A stretch of DNA of 43,795 bases from an uncultured Eubacteriales bacterium (GCA_949744075.1 CATJWI010000099.1:1-43795), one strand, 5' to 3'. Positions 1 through 8,033 are shown, counted from the first letter of the stretch. The notes: generated by a model not told the origin, from the sequence alone. Translations and numbers: made by a program.

Positions 1-2
1 GT

Positions 3-677
3 AAGCGTCTGGGAACCAAGCGGGGCTTTATTGCCGTCAAGTCCAACTGCTCCATCCAGTCCTACGCCCCCCTTCTGTCCCCCCTCATGAAGGCAGGCTA
101 TGAGATTGACAAGGTGCTGGCCTGCACCTATCAGGCCATTTCCGGCGCCGGCAAGACCTTCGAGCGCTGGCCTGAGATGGTAGATAACCTGATCCCCTAC
201 ATCGGCGGCGAGGAGGAAAAGAGCGAGCAGGAGCCCCTTAAGGTCTGGGGCCACATCGAAAACGGCAGGATCGTAAAAGCCTCTTCCCCCGCCATCACCG
301 CCCAGTGCCTTCGGGTGCCCGTCTCCGACGGCCACACCGCCGCCGTCTTTGTGAAGTTCGTAGAGGGCAAGAAGCCCTCTGAGGAGCAGATCAAGGCCAT
401 CTGGAAGAACTTCAAGGGCCGGGCCCAGGAGCTGGAGCTCCCCTCCGCCCCAAAGCAGTTCATCCACTACTTCGAGGAGCCCGACCGTCCCCAGGCCAGG
501 CCGGACCGGGAGTTGGAGGGCGGTATGGCCATCTCCGCCGGCCGTCTGCGTCCCGACAGCCAGTACGACTACAAATTTGTGGGGCTCTCCCACAACACCC
601 TCCGGGGAGCCGCCGGCGGCGGCGTTCTGCTGGCCGAGCTTCTCTGCGCGGAGGGGTATATCGACCACAAAGCTTGA
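3..677 (+). CDS. asd: Aspartate-semialdehyde dehydrogenase, C-terminal part (5' end outside window)
   Basis: The reading frame is open from the first bases, so the gene starts before the window; 224 codons are visible. Asd reduces aspartyl phosphate to aspartate semialdehyde with NADPH, the step after aspartokinase in lysine, threonine and methionine synthesis. The motif SNCSIQ near the visible N-terminus carries the catalytic cysteine of the family, and SGAGKTFERWPEM follows. The stop lies 20 bases before the dapA start, so asd, dapA and dapB look like one operon for diaminopimelate synthesis. The visible part shows no frameshift or missing motif. Confidence 0.9.
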   Translation, partial: KRLGTKRGFIAVKSNCSIQSYAPLLSPLMKAGYEIDKVLACTYQAISGAGKTFERWPEMVDNLIPYIGGEEEKSEQEPLKVWGHIENGRIVKASSPAITAQCLRVPVSDGHTAAVFVKFVEGKKPSEEQIKAIWKNFKGRAQELELPSAPKQFIHYFEEPDRPQARPDRELEGGMAISAGRLRPDSQYDYKFVGLSHNTLRGAAGGGVLLAELLCAEGYIDHKA

Positions 678-697
678 CAGAAAGGCAGGTCATTGCT

Positions 698-1588
698 ATG
701 AGGAAACCTGTATTCAGCGGCGCTTGTACCGCCATTGTTACCCCCTTCGATCAAAACGGCACGGTCAATTACGACGCTTTCGGGGCCCTGATCGAAGAGC
801 AGATCGCCGCCGGGATGGATGCCATCTGCGTCTGCGGCACCACTGGGGAAAGCGCCACCATGTCCATCCGGGAGCATATCGCCGTGGTGGAATACTGCGT
901 CGAAAAGGTGGATCACCGGGTCAAGGTGGTGGCCGGCGCAGGCAGCAACGACACCTCCGCCGCCGTCTATCTGTCCCAGCACGCCCAAGACTCCGGCGCC
1001 GACGCCCTTCTGCTGGTGACCCCCTACTACAATAAGGCCACCCAGATGGGGCTCATTAAGCACTATGAGTACATTGCCGACCGGGTGGAGCTGCCCATCA
1101 TTCTTTACAATGTCCCCTCTCGTACCGGGGTCTCCTTTACTGCGGAGACCTATAAGGTCCTCTCGGAAAATCCCAAGATCAACGGCGTCAAGGAGGCCAG
1201 CGGCAACTTTTCCCTGCTGGCCCACACCCGCTTTCTCTGTGGGGACGACTTTTACATCTGGTCCGGCAACGATGACCAGGTGGTCCCCATGATGTCTTTG
1301 GGCGCTCAGGGGGTCATTTCGGTGGCCGCTAACATCGTTCCCGAGGTGATGGTAAAAATGAGCCATCTCTGCCTAAAAAACGATTTTGCCGCCGCCTCCA
1401 AGCTCCAGATCGAATATATGGACTTTATCGACGCCCTCTTTGTGGATGTGAACCCCATCCCCATCAAGACCGCCCTCAACCTGGCGGGCAAGGAGATGGG
1501 CGGACTGCGGCTTCCCCTGTGTGAGATGACTCCGGAGCATCTGGACATTCTGCGCTCCTCCATGGTCCGAATGGGGCTTTTAAAGTAA
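698..1588 (+). CDS. dapA: 4-hydroxy-tetrahydrodipicolinate synthase
   Basis: DapA condenses pyruvate with aspartate semialdehyde at the branch point to lysine and diaminopimelate. The 296-residue product has the usual family length and a TIM-barrel sequence. Visible motifs are GTTGESAT (substrate loop), the proton-relay tyrosine in YNVPSRTG (about residue 137) and the Schiff-base lysine in NGVKEASG (about residue 165). I chose the ATG at 698: it follows an AAAGG element and gives the standard start MRKPVFSGACTAIVTPF. An in-frame TTG at 674 would overlap the asd stop and add eight unlikely residues. It lies between asd and dapB, 18 bases from dapB. Confidence 0.96.
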   Translation: MRKPVFSGACTAIVTPFDQNGTVNYDAFGALIEEQIAAGMDAICVCGTTGESATMSIREHIAVVEYCVEKVDHRVKVVAGAGSNDTSAAVYLSQHAQDSGADALLLVTPYYNKATQMGLIKHYEYIADRVELPIILYNVPSRTGVSFTAETYKVLSENPKINGVKEASGNFSLLAHTRFLCGDDFYIWSGNDDQVVPMMSLGAQGVISVAANIVPEVMVKMSHLCLKNDFAAASKLQIEYMDFIDALFVDVNPIPIKTALNLAGKEMGGLRLPLCEMTPEHLDILRSSMVRMGLLK

Positions 1589-1606
1589 GAGAAAGGACGT
1601 TTTGTT

Positions 1607-2374
1607 ATGCTGAAGGTGCTGATCTCGGGCTGTAATGGCCACATGGGCCGGGTCCTGACACAGATCTGCCAGGAGGCGAGCGACGTGGAGGTGGCCGCCG
1701 GTTTCGACCTGTTGGGCCAAGACAACCAGGATTTCCCCGTCTATTCCTCCCCCTCCGTCTTTGTGGGCCAGGCCGACGTTCTGATCGACTTTTCCGCCCC
1801 TGCCGCCCTGTCCTCCCTGCTGGAATTCGGTCTGGTCCGGAAAATGCCTCTGGTGCTGGCCACCACCGGCTATTCCGAGGACCAGGTAGCAGCTGTGGAA
1901 GAGGCCGCTCAGCAACTCCCCATCTTCCGTTCTGGCAATATGTCCCTGGGAGTCAACGTTCTGGCTGGCCTGGTCCAAAAGGCCGCCGCTGCCCTGGGCC
2001 AGGACTTTGACATCGAGATCGTGGAACGCCACCACCGCCGCAAGGTGGACGCCCCCAGCGGCACCGCTTTTCTCTTGGCCGATGCGGCCAAGTCCGCTTT
2101 GGAGTACGAGCCCCAGTACGTCTATGAGCGCCAAAGCACTCACCGCCCCCGAAGCCGTCAAGAGATCGGCATCTCCTCCGTCCGGGGCGGAAATATCGTG
2201 GGCGATCACGAGGTCATCTTCGCCGGCCGGGACGAGATCATCGAACTGCGGCATTCGGCCATGAGCCGGGAGGTCTTCGCCTCCGGCGCTCTCCGGGCCG
2301 CCCGCTTCCTGACCCAAGGCCGGAAGCCCGATCTATACACCATGACCCATTTGGTACAAGAAGTTATTTTTTGA
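1607..2374 (+). CDS. dapB: 4-hydroxy-tetrahydrodipicolinate reductase
   Basis: DapB reduces the DapA product to tetrahydrodipicolinate using NAD(P)H. The 255-residue protein begins with a Rossmann nucleotide-binding segment, ISGCNGHMGRVL. It also has the family signature around VERHHRRKVDAPSGTA, which holds the catalytic His pair and the substrate-binding Lys. The ATG follows a GAGAAAGGA ribosome site. It is the last gene of the asd-dapA-dapB run and is closed by a strong hairpin 18 bases after the stop. Length and motifs are normal. Confidence 0.96.
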   Translation: MLKVLISGCNGHMGRVLTQICQEASDVEVAAGFDLLGQDNQDFPVYSSPSVFVGQADVLIDFSAPAALSSLLEFGLVRKMPLVLATTGYSEDQVAAVEEAAQQLPIFRSGNMSLGVNVLAGLVQKAAAALGQDFDIEIVERHHRRKVDAPSGTAFLLADAAKSALEYEPQYVYERQSTHRPRSRQEIGISSVRGGNIVGDHEVIFAGRDEIIELRHSAMSREVFASGALRAARFLTQGRKPDLYTMTHLVQEVIF

Positions 2375-2392
2375 CTCTGCGGACAAAAGTGC

Positions 2393-2430
2393 AAAAGGAG
2401 CGGGTCCTTGTATGAGGACCCGCTCCTTTT
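2393..2430. terminator. Bidirectional intrinsic terminator between dapB and the AI-2E permease gene
   Basis: A perfect 15-base inverted repeat, arms 2393-2407 and 2416-2430, has an 8-base loop. It is flanked by A-rich sequence on the left and T-rich sequence on the right, so it gives a U-tract on both strands. It separates convergent genes, and its right edge overlaps the stop codon of the minus-strand gene by two bases. Confidence 0.9.
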
Positions 2431-3616
2431 ATGTATCCGCCTGCTTGTTTCCTGCTTTTCGGGGTGGGCCCACAGGGTTTCCGTTTCGATCGATCCCTTT
2501 TTCCTCCAGACGGTGATCCGTCCACTCCCGTATCAGGGAGTACAGCACCGCAAAGGTGGGCACGCCCAAGAGCATTCCCATAAACCCGAAGAGTCCGCCC
2601 CCCACCACAATGGCCACCAGGACCCAGATGGCGGACAGACCCGTGGAGTTGCCCAAAATCTTGGGCCCCAGGATATTGCCGTCAAACTGCTGCAAGGCCA
2701 CGATCAGCACACCAAACCGCAGGGCCGCCCAGGGATCCACGATGACCAGGATCATCAGGCAGGGCACCGCACCGATAATAGGACCAAAAAAGGGGATCAC
2801 ATTGGTAACGCCGATGATAACGCTGATCAGGATGGCGTAGGGGATCCGGACCAGGCTGCTCAAGAAAAAGCACAGCACGCCGATAATGGCCGAGTCGATG
2901 ATCTTTCCGTAAATAAACCCCACAAAGATCTCGTTGGCCCGGCTCCCCACCTCCAGAATACGGTTGACGCTCTTGGTGGGAAAGACCGCATAGATAAGCT
3001 TTTTCAGCTGCCCGGTCAGCCGTGTCTTCCCCGCCAGCATATACACCGCCACGATAATGGCCGTAATGGTGTTGATCACTCCGTTGCCCACCGCCATGCC
3101 GAAATTCAGCAGGTCCGGGATAGAGTTGGACAGGAAGGTCGCCGCCTCCCGGACCAGCTGGTTGTAGCCCTTCATGATGTCAAACAGGCCGTCCGCTTCC
3201 AGGTTGAAATGCTGAACGATCTCCTTGACCATCTGGTTCAGGTTATCCAGGTAGTAGGATACGTTATTGACCAACTGACTCAGACTACCCAAGACCTGGG
3301 GCAGGACCAGCTGGAGCAAGACCGCAATAATACACAAAGCGAGGATAAACACTGTGGCGATAGCCAATGCCCGGCGGTTTCGAAATTTGGCGTATACCTT
3401 CCGTTCAAAGAAGTTCACCGGGGTGTTGAGCAGATACGCAATGACAAACCCACCGATAAAGGGCGACAGCACATTGAGAAAGACCCGCACCGTAGTCTTT
3501 ACCTGGGGAAAATGGGTGACCCCCAAATAGAGCAGCACTCCTGCGCAGACGACTACTAAGTTGGATAAGGCTCTGCTGTTCAGATGGTACCATCTTTTCT
3601 TGTCAAAACCAGACAT
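2429..3616 (-). CDS. AI-2E family transporter (permease)
   Basis: This 395-residue polytopic membrane protein has the AI-2E/PerM family pattern. A hydrophobic pair lies near residues 20-60, a long amphipathic stretch spans about 60-190, and several helices follow in the C-terminal half. The latter include the conserved GVTNVIPFFGPIIGAVP region and FGMMLGVP-like sequence. Members move small molecules or ions; the substrate cannot be told from sequence, and an autoinducer-2 role should not be assumed. The start follows an AAAGGGGG site. It lies 43 bases downstream of tyrS on the same strand and may be read from the T-box promoter. The tail is charged and non-hydrophobic. Confidence 0.88.
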   Translation of the reverse strand: MSGFDKKRWYHLNSRALSNLVVVCAGVLLYLGVTHFPQVKTTVRVFLNVLSPFIGGFVIAYLLNTPVNFFERKVYAKFRNRRALAIATVFILALCIIAVLLQLVLPQVLGSLSQLVNNVSYYLDNLNQMVKEIVQHFNLEADGLFDIMKGYNQLVREAATFLSNSIPDLLNFGMAVGNGVINTITAIIVAVYMLAGKTRLTGQLKKLIYAVFPTKSVNRILEVGSRANEIFVGFIYGKIIDSAIIGVLCFFLSSLVRIPYAILISVIIGVTNVIPFFGPIIGAVPCLMILVIVDPWAALRFGVLIVALQQFDGNILGPKILGNSTGLSAIWVLVAIVVGGGLFGFMGMLLGVPTFAVLYSLIREWTDHRLEEKGIDRNGNPVGPPRKAGNKQADT

Positions 3617-3659
3617 GCCCCATCATCGCCCCCTTTTCCTCTATCATAACACAAGGCGC

Positions 3660-4886
3660 TTACTCTGTCACCACCCGGTGGAACACTTTTTTGCCTTTCT
3701 TAAGAATTGCCCCGTCTCCGGCAAAGGCGGCGCTCTCGTAACGGACTGCGGGGTCGGTGACCTTTTCCCCGTTGACCTCCACGCCGCCCTGCTCCACCAG
3801 CCGGCGTGCCTCCTTTTTGGAGGGGGCCAGGCCACATTTCACCATCAGGTCCAGAAGCCCGATCATCCCCTCCGTATAATCCGCTCCTGTCAGGGTAGTG
3901 GAGGGCATATTGGCCGCATCGCCACCGGTAGAGAACAGAGCTCTGGCCGCGTCCTGGGCTTTCTGGGCCTCCTCTTCCCCGTGGACCATCTTCGTCAGCT
4001 CAAAGGCCAGGAGCTCCTTGGCCTCGTTGAGCTTGGCGTCCTTCCACCGCGCCATCTCATCCAGCTGCTCCAAGGGGAGGAAGGTGAGCATCCGCAGGCA
4101 CTTCATCACATCGGCGTCCCCCACGTTCCGCCAGTATTGATAGAAATCGTAGGGGCTTGTCTTATTGGGGTCCAGCCACACGGCGTTGCCCGCCGTCTTA
4201 CCCATTTTGTGGCCCTGGGAATCGGTGAGCAAGGTGATAGTCATAGCATAGGCATCCTTCCCCAGCTTGCGGCGAATGAGCTCTGTTCCGCCCAGCATGT
4301 TGCTCCACTGGTCGTCCCCGCCAAACTGCATGTTACAACCCACCGTCTGAAACATGTGATAGAAGTCGTAGGACTGCATGATCATATAGTTGAACTCCAG
4401 AAAGCTAAGCCCCTTCTCCATTCTCTGCTTATAGCACTCCGCCCGGAGCATATTGTTCACCGAGAAGCAGGCACCCACCTCCCGCAGCAGCTCCACATAG
4501 TTCAGCTTCAGCAGCCAGTCAGCGTTGTTGAGCATCATGGCCTTCCCTTCGCCAAACTCGATGAACCGCTCCATCTGCCGCTTGAAGCACTCGGCGTTGT
4601 GGTCAATGTCCTCCTTGGTAAGCATCTTCCGCATATCGGTGCGGCCCGAAGGGTCTCCGATCATGGTGGTGCCACCGCCGATCAGGGCGATGGGCCGGTT
4701 GCCTGCCAGCTGGAGCCGCTTCATCAGCACCAGGGCCATAAAATGCCCGGCAGTCAGGCTGTCGGCGGTGCAGTCAAAGCCAATATAAAAGGTGGCCTTA
4801 CCGTTGTTGATCAGTTCTTTGATCTCCTCCTCGTCAGTTACCTGAGCGATCAGGCCCCTGGCCTTCAGTTCTTCATAACAGGTCAT
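3660..4886 (-). CDS. tyrS: Tyrosyl-tRNA synthetase
   Basis: TyrS charges tRNA-Tyr in the cytosol. The 408-residue protein has the class I HIGH-type motif as TAGH (residues 45-48), the GDPSGRTDMRK segment typical of bacterial TyrRS, the tyrosine pocket around QSYDFYHMF, and KMGKT (227-231) as the KMSKS motif. It ends with an S4 RNA-binding domain (GGVEVNGEKV, about 355-375). Its ATG overlaps the stop of the preceding GNAT gene by four bases. A T-box leader with a UAC (Tyr) specifier lies 1.4 kb upstream, at the head of this gene string. That fits induction of tyrS by uncharged tRNA-Tyr. Confidence 0.96.
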   Translation of the reverse strand: MTCYEELKARGLIAQVTDEEEIKELINNGKATFYIGFDCTADSLTAGHFMALVLMKRLQLAGNRPIALIGGGTTMIGDPSGRTDMRKMLTKEDIDHNAECFKRQMERFIEFGEGKAMMLNNADWLLKLNYVELLREVGACFSVNNMLRAECYKQRMEKGLSFLEFNYMIMQSYDFYHMFQTVGCNMQFGGDDQWSNMLGGTELIRRKLGKDAYAMTITLLTDSQGHKMGKTAGNAVWLDPNKTSPYDFYQYWRNVGDADVMKCLRMLTFLPLEQLDEMARWKDAKLNEAKELLAFELTKMVHGEEEAQKAQDAARALFSTGGDAANMPSTTLTGADYTEGMIGLLDLMVKCGLAPSKKEARRLVEQGGVEVNGEKVTDPAVRYESAAFAGDGAILKKGKKVFHRVVTE

Positions 4887-5446
4887 AACGCTTCTTTCTC
4901 CTTTTCCACATCAATTTTATGGATCTCATTCCAAGTTTCCAGCTCTATTTCATACATTGGGTGAAGCAGCCCCGTCGGCGGGTACAGCTCCTCTTTTCCA
5001 TAGCGGAACCCCAGCTTTTTCAATAGCCGCCGGGACGCCTCATTTTTCGGATGGTGCCCAGCTCGAAGCACGTGTGCGCCAAGTTCTGTAAAGGCATACT
5101 CCATCACAGAACGGGCCGCCTCTTCCCCATAGCCCTTCCCCCAGAACGCAGGGCACAGGTGAAAGCCCAACTCATACTCATCCCCCGCTGGCCGAAGACC
5201 GCAGCAGCCGACCAGGCTTCCGCTCTCCTCCTCGAACACAGGCCAATACTGGATATGACGGCTGTTCTGGTTTCCGATCTCTTGCGCCAGGCGTTCCTGG
5301 ACCTCCTGGGGTGTAAAACGACCCGCGGCACAGAGAAACCGTGTCACCCTTGGGTCTCCCCACAAGCTCTTCGCCAACTCGCCGTCCTCATGCCGCCAGA
5401 TGGAAAAGGCCAGTCGCCGGGTCCGCCTCCAAACTTCCCGTTCCAC
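4883..5446 (-). CDS. GNAT family N-acetyltransferase (RimJ/RimL-like)
   Basis: This 187-residue protein has the GNAT acetyl-CoA fold of the RimJ/RimL subgroup. It shows strands around GSLVGCCGLRP, the acyl-CoA loop region in CPAFWGKGYGEEAA (about residues 122-135) and the late NEASRRLLKKLGFRYG motif. Such enzymes acetylate protein N-termini, antibiotics or small amines; the substrate here is unknown. The gene lies four bases after the EamA transporter and overlaps tyrS by four bases, so translation is probably coupled. Its place in a tyrosine T-box operon suggests it rises when charged tRNA-Tyr is low. Confidence 0.88.
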   Translation of the reverse strand: MEREVWRRTRRLAFSIWRHEDGELAKSLWGDPRVTRFLCAAGRFTPQEVQERLAQEIGNQNSRHIQYWPVFEEESGSLVGCCGLRPAGDEYELGFHLCPAFWGKGYGEEAARSVMEYAFTELGAHVLRAGHHPKNEASRRLLKKLGFRYGKEELYPPTGLLHPMYEIELETWNEIHKIDVEKEKEAL

Positions 5447-5450
5447 CGCC

Positions 5451-6311
5451 TCACCCCGTTTCCAGCTTTGGCTTCAAGATATTATATCCCACCACGCCGC
5501 ACACTACGATGGCCGCGCCCACCAAGGCCATAGGACCAATGGTCTCATGATAAAATACCGCCACCAGGGCGGGATTCAGGATGGGCTCTATCCCGCTGAC
5601 CAGGGATGCCGTCACCGAGGGGGTGGTCTTCAGCCCCTCGCACATGAAAATATAGGCCACCGCCATCTGGAAAACGCCCAAAACCACCAGGCTGAGCAAG
5701 GCAGCAGCAGACAACTCCGTCTCCCACAGCACAAATGGAAGGCCCACAACAGCGGCGAGAACATTCCCCCAAAACACCGAGGAAAGGGCATCTCCGTCCG
5801 GCAGCTCATTGAGCATGAACACCCCCGCATAGGTCACGCCGGAAAGCAGCGCCACCACATTCCCCGCACCCCCGCCCATATCCAGGCTGTCCACAAAGAA
5901 AAACAGAACGCCGCCGAAAACCACCCCGCAGGCGGCAATGTCCAATTTGCTGGGCCTGCGCCGGAAAAAGAGGGCGGAAAACAGCATAACAAAGATAGGG
6001 GCGGTAAATTGCAGTACAATGGCGTTGGCCGCCGTGGTCATTTTGTTGGCCATTGAGAACAGAGTGGTACTTCCAAACACGCACAGAGCCCCCACCGCCA
6101 CCCAACGGTTGAACCGCAGCGGATGCCTGATGGCCAGCAAGTATCCGCCAATAACCGCCAGCGCGATGACGCTGCGACCGCCGTTGATGGCCATGCCGCC
6201 CCAGGGGATCACCTTGATGCACAGCCCCCCGATACTGTAGAGCAAGGCGGCAATAAATACAAACAAGGTCCCTTTCCGCTCCAATTGGGTCTCATTTTCT
6301 TTTTCTGACAC
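5451..6311 (-). CDS. EamA/DMT superfamily transporter, first gene of a tyrosine T-box operon
   Basis: This 286-residue protein has about ten hydrophobic helices in two EamA-type halves (roughly 12-145 and 155-280), typical of drug/metabolite transporters that often export or import amino acids. The likely start is GTG at 6311, directly after the U-tract of the T-box terminator; the only AGGGGG ribosome site lies in the 3' arm of that hairpin. An in-frame TTG at about 6266 is an alternative. Because the leader carries a UAC specifier and tyrS is the third gene, a role in uptake of tyrosine, a precursor or another aromatic compound is a reasonable inference, not shown directly. Confidence 0.85.
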   Translation of the reverse strand: MSEKENETQLERKGTLFVFIAALLYSIGGLCIKVIPWGGMAINGGRSVIALAVIGGYLLAIRHPLRFNRWVAVGALCVFGSTTLFSMANKMTTAANAIVLQFTAPIFVMLFSALFFRRRPSKLDIAACGVVFGGVLFFFVDSLDMGGGAGNVVALLSGVTYAGVFMLNELPDGDALSSVFWGNVLAAVVGLPFVLWETELSAAALLSLVVLGVFQMAVAYIFMCEGLKTTPSVTASLVSGIEPILNPALVAVFYHETIGPMALVGAAIVVCGVVGYNILKPKLETG

Positions 6312-6345
6312 AAAAAACGCCCCCTGTCCTTTTGGACAGAGGGCG
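6312..6345 (-). terminator. T-box attenuator terminator hairpin
   Basis: Read on the minus strand, 6345 to 6334 pairs with 6329 to 6318 through 12 pairs (one G-U) around an AAAA loop, followed by six U. The conserved T-box sequence lies just upstream and can compete for the 5' arm. The 3' arm carries AGGGGG eight bases before the GTG start of the transporter, so the hairpin may also hide the ribosome site. Confidence 0.9.
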
Positions 6346-6576
6346 TCAAAAAACGCGGTACCACCTCTTGTTCACCGCTCTCTCACAAGAGCGGCCTCAC
6401 GCTGTGTATCACACAGCAACGCGGTAACGGACGTACCCGGCCCTCCCTACTGCGCGCTATCGCGGTTCGGGCGGCGGCTCCGAGGGGTATTCCTCCCTGC
6501 TCCGCCCTCCCCCTTTCACCTACCGGGGTCTCTCTGCACGGCAAACACAGGGCCTACTTGGCCTCTTCATCGCTGT
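6312..6576 (-). promoter_or_regulatory. T-box leader, predicted tyrosine (UAC) specifier
   Basis: On the minus strand the leader holds the conserved T-box sequence AAGAGGTGGTACCGCG (within 6354-6370), whose TGG bulge pairs with the uncharged tRNA acceptor end. A terminator hairpin follows directly. Upstream is a Stem I with an AGAGA element and a GGTGAAAG distal loop. In the specifier segment GGAGGAATACCCCTCGGAGC, the codon after GAA is TAC (complement of 6487-6489), which is Tyr. Other registers would read ATA or ACC, but tyrS in the operon supports TAC. Uncharged tRNA-Tyr should favour the antiterminator and read-through into EamA, GNAT and tyrS. Confidence 0.92.
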
Positions 6577-6583
6577 ATGGGGT

Positions 6584-6612
6584 ATTATAATATGACTTCT
6601 TCCGTTTGTCAA
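6584..6612 (-). promoter_or_regulatory. Sigma-A promoter of the T-box operon
   Basis: On the minus strand a perfect TTGACA (6607-6612) is separated by 17 bases from a perfect TATAAT (6584-6589). This predicts a start near 6577, just before the T-box Stem I. The -35 overlaps the stop codon of the upstream methyltransferase gene. Confidence 0.88.
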
Positions 6613-7379
6613 CCGTCTTCCAGTTTCTGGACGGCCAACAGGTAGCGGTGGATGGTCCCCTCCACCGCGCCCTTCTCCTTCAGGATACGCTGCGCCTCCA
6701 AAAGCCGGTCAAAGCAGCCCTCCACAGAGAAGCCCGGGAATTCCCATTCAATGATCCGGGCAAACCAGACCAGAGCGCCCACATCATAGAACCGAATGGG
6801 CCGAAAGCACTCCTCCGCCCTCTGAACTGCAAAGCCCACCTGCTCAAACAGCCCTCTTTGCCTGTCCAAGTTCAACCCCGGAAAGGGCTTTGGCGTACCA
6901 GGAAGCAAAAGATCCACCAACTCCCGGTCGTTGTCCTCTCCCACCTGCTCCGTGATAAAAAAACTGCCCTTTTTCAGCACCCGCCACAGCTCCGGGATAT
7001 GGTAGCTACCGTGGCGGTTGATGACGATATCAAAGGTTTCCGGCTCAAAGGGCATCTTCGACGGGTCTGTCATCTCCCGAAAATCAATACCCCGGGGCAG
7101 GAGTTCTTTTCTGCACAGCTCCACATTAGGGGGGTAGCCCTCTGTGGCTGCCGTGCGCTCAAAGGGGTGCCCCAGGGACAGCAAAAACTCCCCGCCGCCG
7201 GTATCCATATCCAGCAGCCGCATGTCGTCCTTGAGATATGCGCGGACCACCGCTTTGTAGTCCCAGGGCAGGTCCTCCTCTTCTTCATACCGGCCGTGGA
7301 TGTGGGAAAAATCCCAGCCGTGGATGTGGGCCTGGGCCTCCTCCTCTTTCCACTGCCTTTTTATTGCCTGTATGTCCAT
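6609..7379 (-). CDS. Class I SAM-dependent methyltransferase
   Basis: This 256-residue protein has the methyltransferase fold. Motif I is LLDMDTGGGEFL (about residues 55-66), an acidic residue follows in AATEGYPPN, and motif IV is in FDIVINRHGSYHI. The substrate is unknown; similarity to rRNA (guanine) or small-molecule methyltransferases cannot be settled by eye. The ATG follows a GAAAGGAG ribosome site. A 14-base direct repeat (7293-7306 and 7317-7330) encodes a repeated HIHG near the N-terminus. The gene is divergent from the ArsC/Spx-like gene, and its stop overlaps the -35 of the next operon. Confidence 0.85.
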   Translation of the reverse strand: MDIQAIKRQWKEEEAQAHIHGWDFSHIHGRYEEEEDLPWDYKAVVRAYLKDDMRLLDMDTGGGEFLLSLGHPFERTAATEGYPPNVELCRKELLPRGIDFREMTDPSKMPFEPETFDIVINRHGSYHIPELWRVLKKGSFFITEQVGEDNDRELVDLLLPGTPKPFPGLNLDRQRGLFEQVGFAVQRAEECFRPIRFYDVGALVWFARIIEWEFPGFSVEGCFDRLLEAQRILKEKGAVEGTIHRYLLAVQKLEDG

Positions 7380-7542
7380 GTTCTGCTCCTTTCAAAATTC
7401 GTTTTCCCGCTCTTTTGAAGGGCGCAGCTCCTGACAGCATCCATTTGTCCCATTCCCTCGGTGCAGCCTGCCGCCAGCCTTAGAGCCGCGCCGAGCTATT
7501 AATTCGTTTCACCGCCAAACCTCCCTTCCCTTTCTACAGGTC

Positions 7543-7571
7543 ATTTTACCATACCCTGCCCTACTCAGCAA
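7543..7571 (-). promoter_or_regulatory. Predicted promoter of the methyltransferase gene
   Basis: On the minus strand TTGCTG (7566-7571), a 17-base spacer and TAAAAT (7543-7548) form a good sigma-A promoter. It leaves an untranslated leader of about 155 bases (7380-7536) in which I see no recognisable riboswitch or hairpin. Confidence 0.55.
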
Positions 7572-7580
7572 TCCCCGTTC

Positions 7581-7609
7581 TTGCCATTATCCCCGGGATG
7601 TGGTAAACT
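7581..7609 (+). promoter_or_regulatory. Predicted promoter of the ArsC/Spx-like gene
   Basis: TTGCCA (7581-7586), a 17-base spacer and TAAACT (7604-7609) lie 38 bases before the start codon. The spacing is ideal and both hexamers are near consensus. It faces away from the methyltransferase promoter, with the two -35 regions 10 bases apart. Confidence 0.6.
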
Positions 7610-7647
7610 GAGACCAGCCATTTTATCTTATCTTGGGAGGAATTTTT

Positions 7648-8001
7648 ATGCTGTTTGTCCACTACCCCAAATGCACCACCTGCCAGCGAGCCAAGACCTG
7701 GCTGGAGGCCCAGGGCGTCTCCTTCGATGCCCGGGATATCAAGACCCAGAACCCCACAGAGGCCGAGCTGCGCAGCTGGCACGCCAAAAGCGGCCTTCCC
7801 CTGCGGCGGCTGTTCAATACCAGCGGGCTTCAATATAAGGCCCTGGGCCTGAAGGACAAGTTGCCCACTATGAGCGAGGCCGAGCAGTACGCCCTGCTGG
7901 CCACCGACGGTATGCTGGTAAAGCGGCCCATTCTGGTGGGTGAGGACTTCGCCTTCTTCGGCTTCAAGGAGGCCGATTGGGGGGCTCGGATCAAGAAATA
8001 A
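7648..8001 (+). CDS. ArsC/Spx family protein (thioredoxin-fold reductase or regulator)
   Basis: This 117-residue protein belongs to the ArsC/Spx/YffB group. It has the redox motif C9-T-T-C12 in YPKCTTCQRAKTWL, then RRLFNTSGLQYK and the late KRPILVGEDFAFFGF segment typical of the family. Members are glutaredoxin-like reductases or, as with Spx, redox regulators of RNA polymerase; sequence alone does not decide. The ATG at 7648 follows GGGAGG at good spacing; an in-frame TTG at 7633 is less likely. It has its own promoter and is followed by a separate promoter for glnS. Confidence 0.87.
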   Translation: MLFVHYPKCTTCQRAKTWLEAQGVSFDARDIKTQNPTEAELRSWHAKSGLPLRRLFNTSGLQYKALGLKDKLPTMSEAEQYALLATDGMLVKRPILVGEDFAFFGFKEADWGARIKK

Positions 8002-8004
8002 AGA

Positions 8005-8033
8005 TTGCTTTTTCAAGGGTTTCAGGGTAAAAT
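8005..8033 (+). promoter_or_regulatory. Predicted promoter of glnS
   Basis: TTGCTT (8005-8010), a 17-base spacer and TAAAAT (8028-8033) lie immediately after the upstream stop codon and 35 bases before the glnS ATG. No terminator separates the two genes, so read-through is also possible. Confidence 0.6.

Noticed and set aside
4194-4208. KMGKT instead of KMSKS in TyrS
   Set aside because: Variants such as KFGKT are normal in bacterial TyrRS, so not a defect.
3561-4964. 467-codon open frame on the plus strand opposite tyrS
   Set aside because: It is antisense to a clear tyrS, rich in His, Gln, Leu and Gly in a way typical of GC-rich shadow frames, and has no ribosome site or family similarity.
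7293-7330. 14-base direct repeat at 24-base period
   Set aside because: It is inside the methyltransferase coding frame (repeated HIHG) and only two units long, so neither CRISPR nor an operator array.
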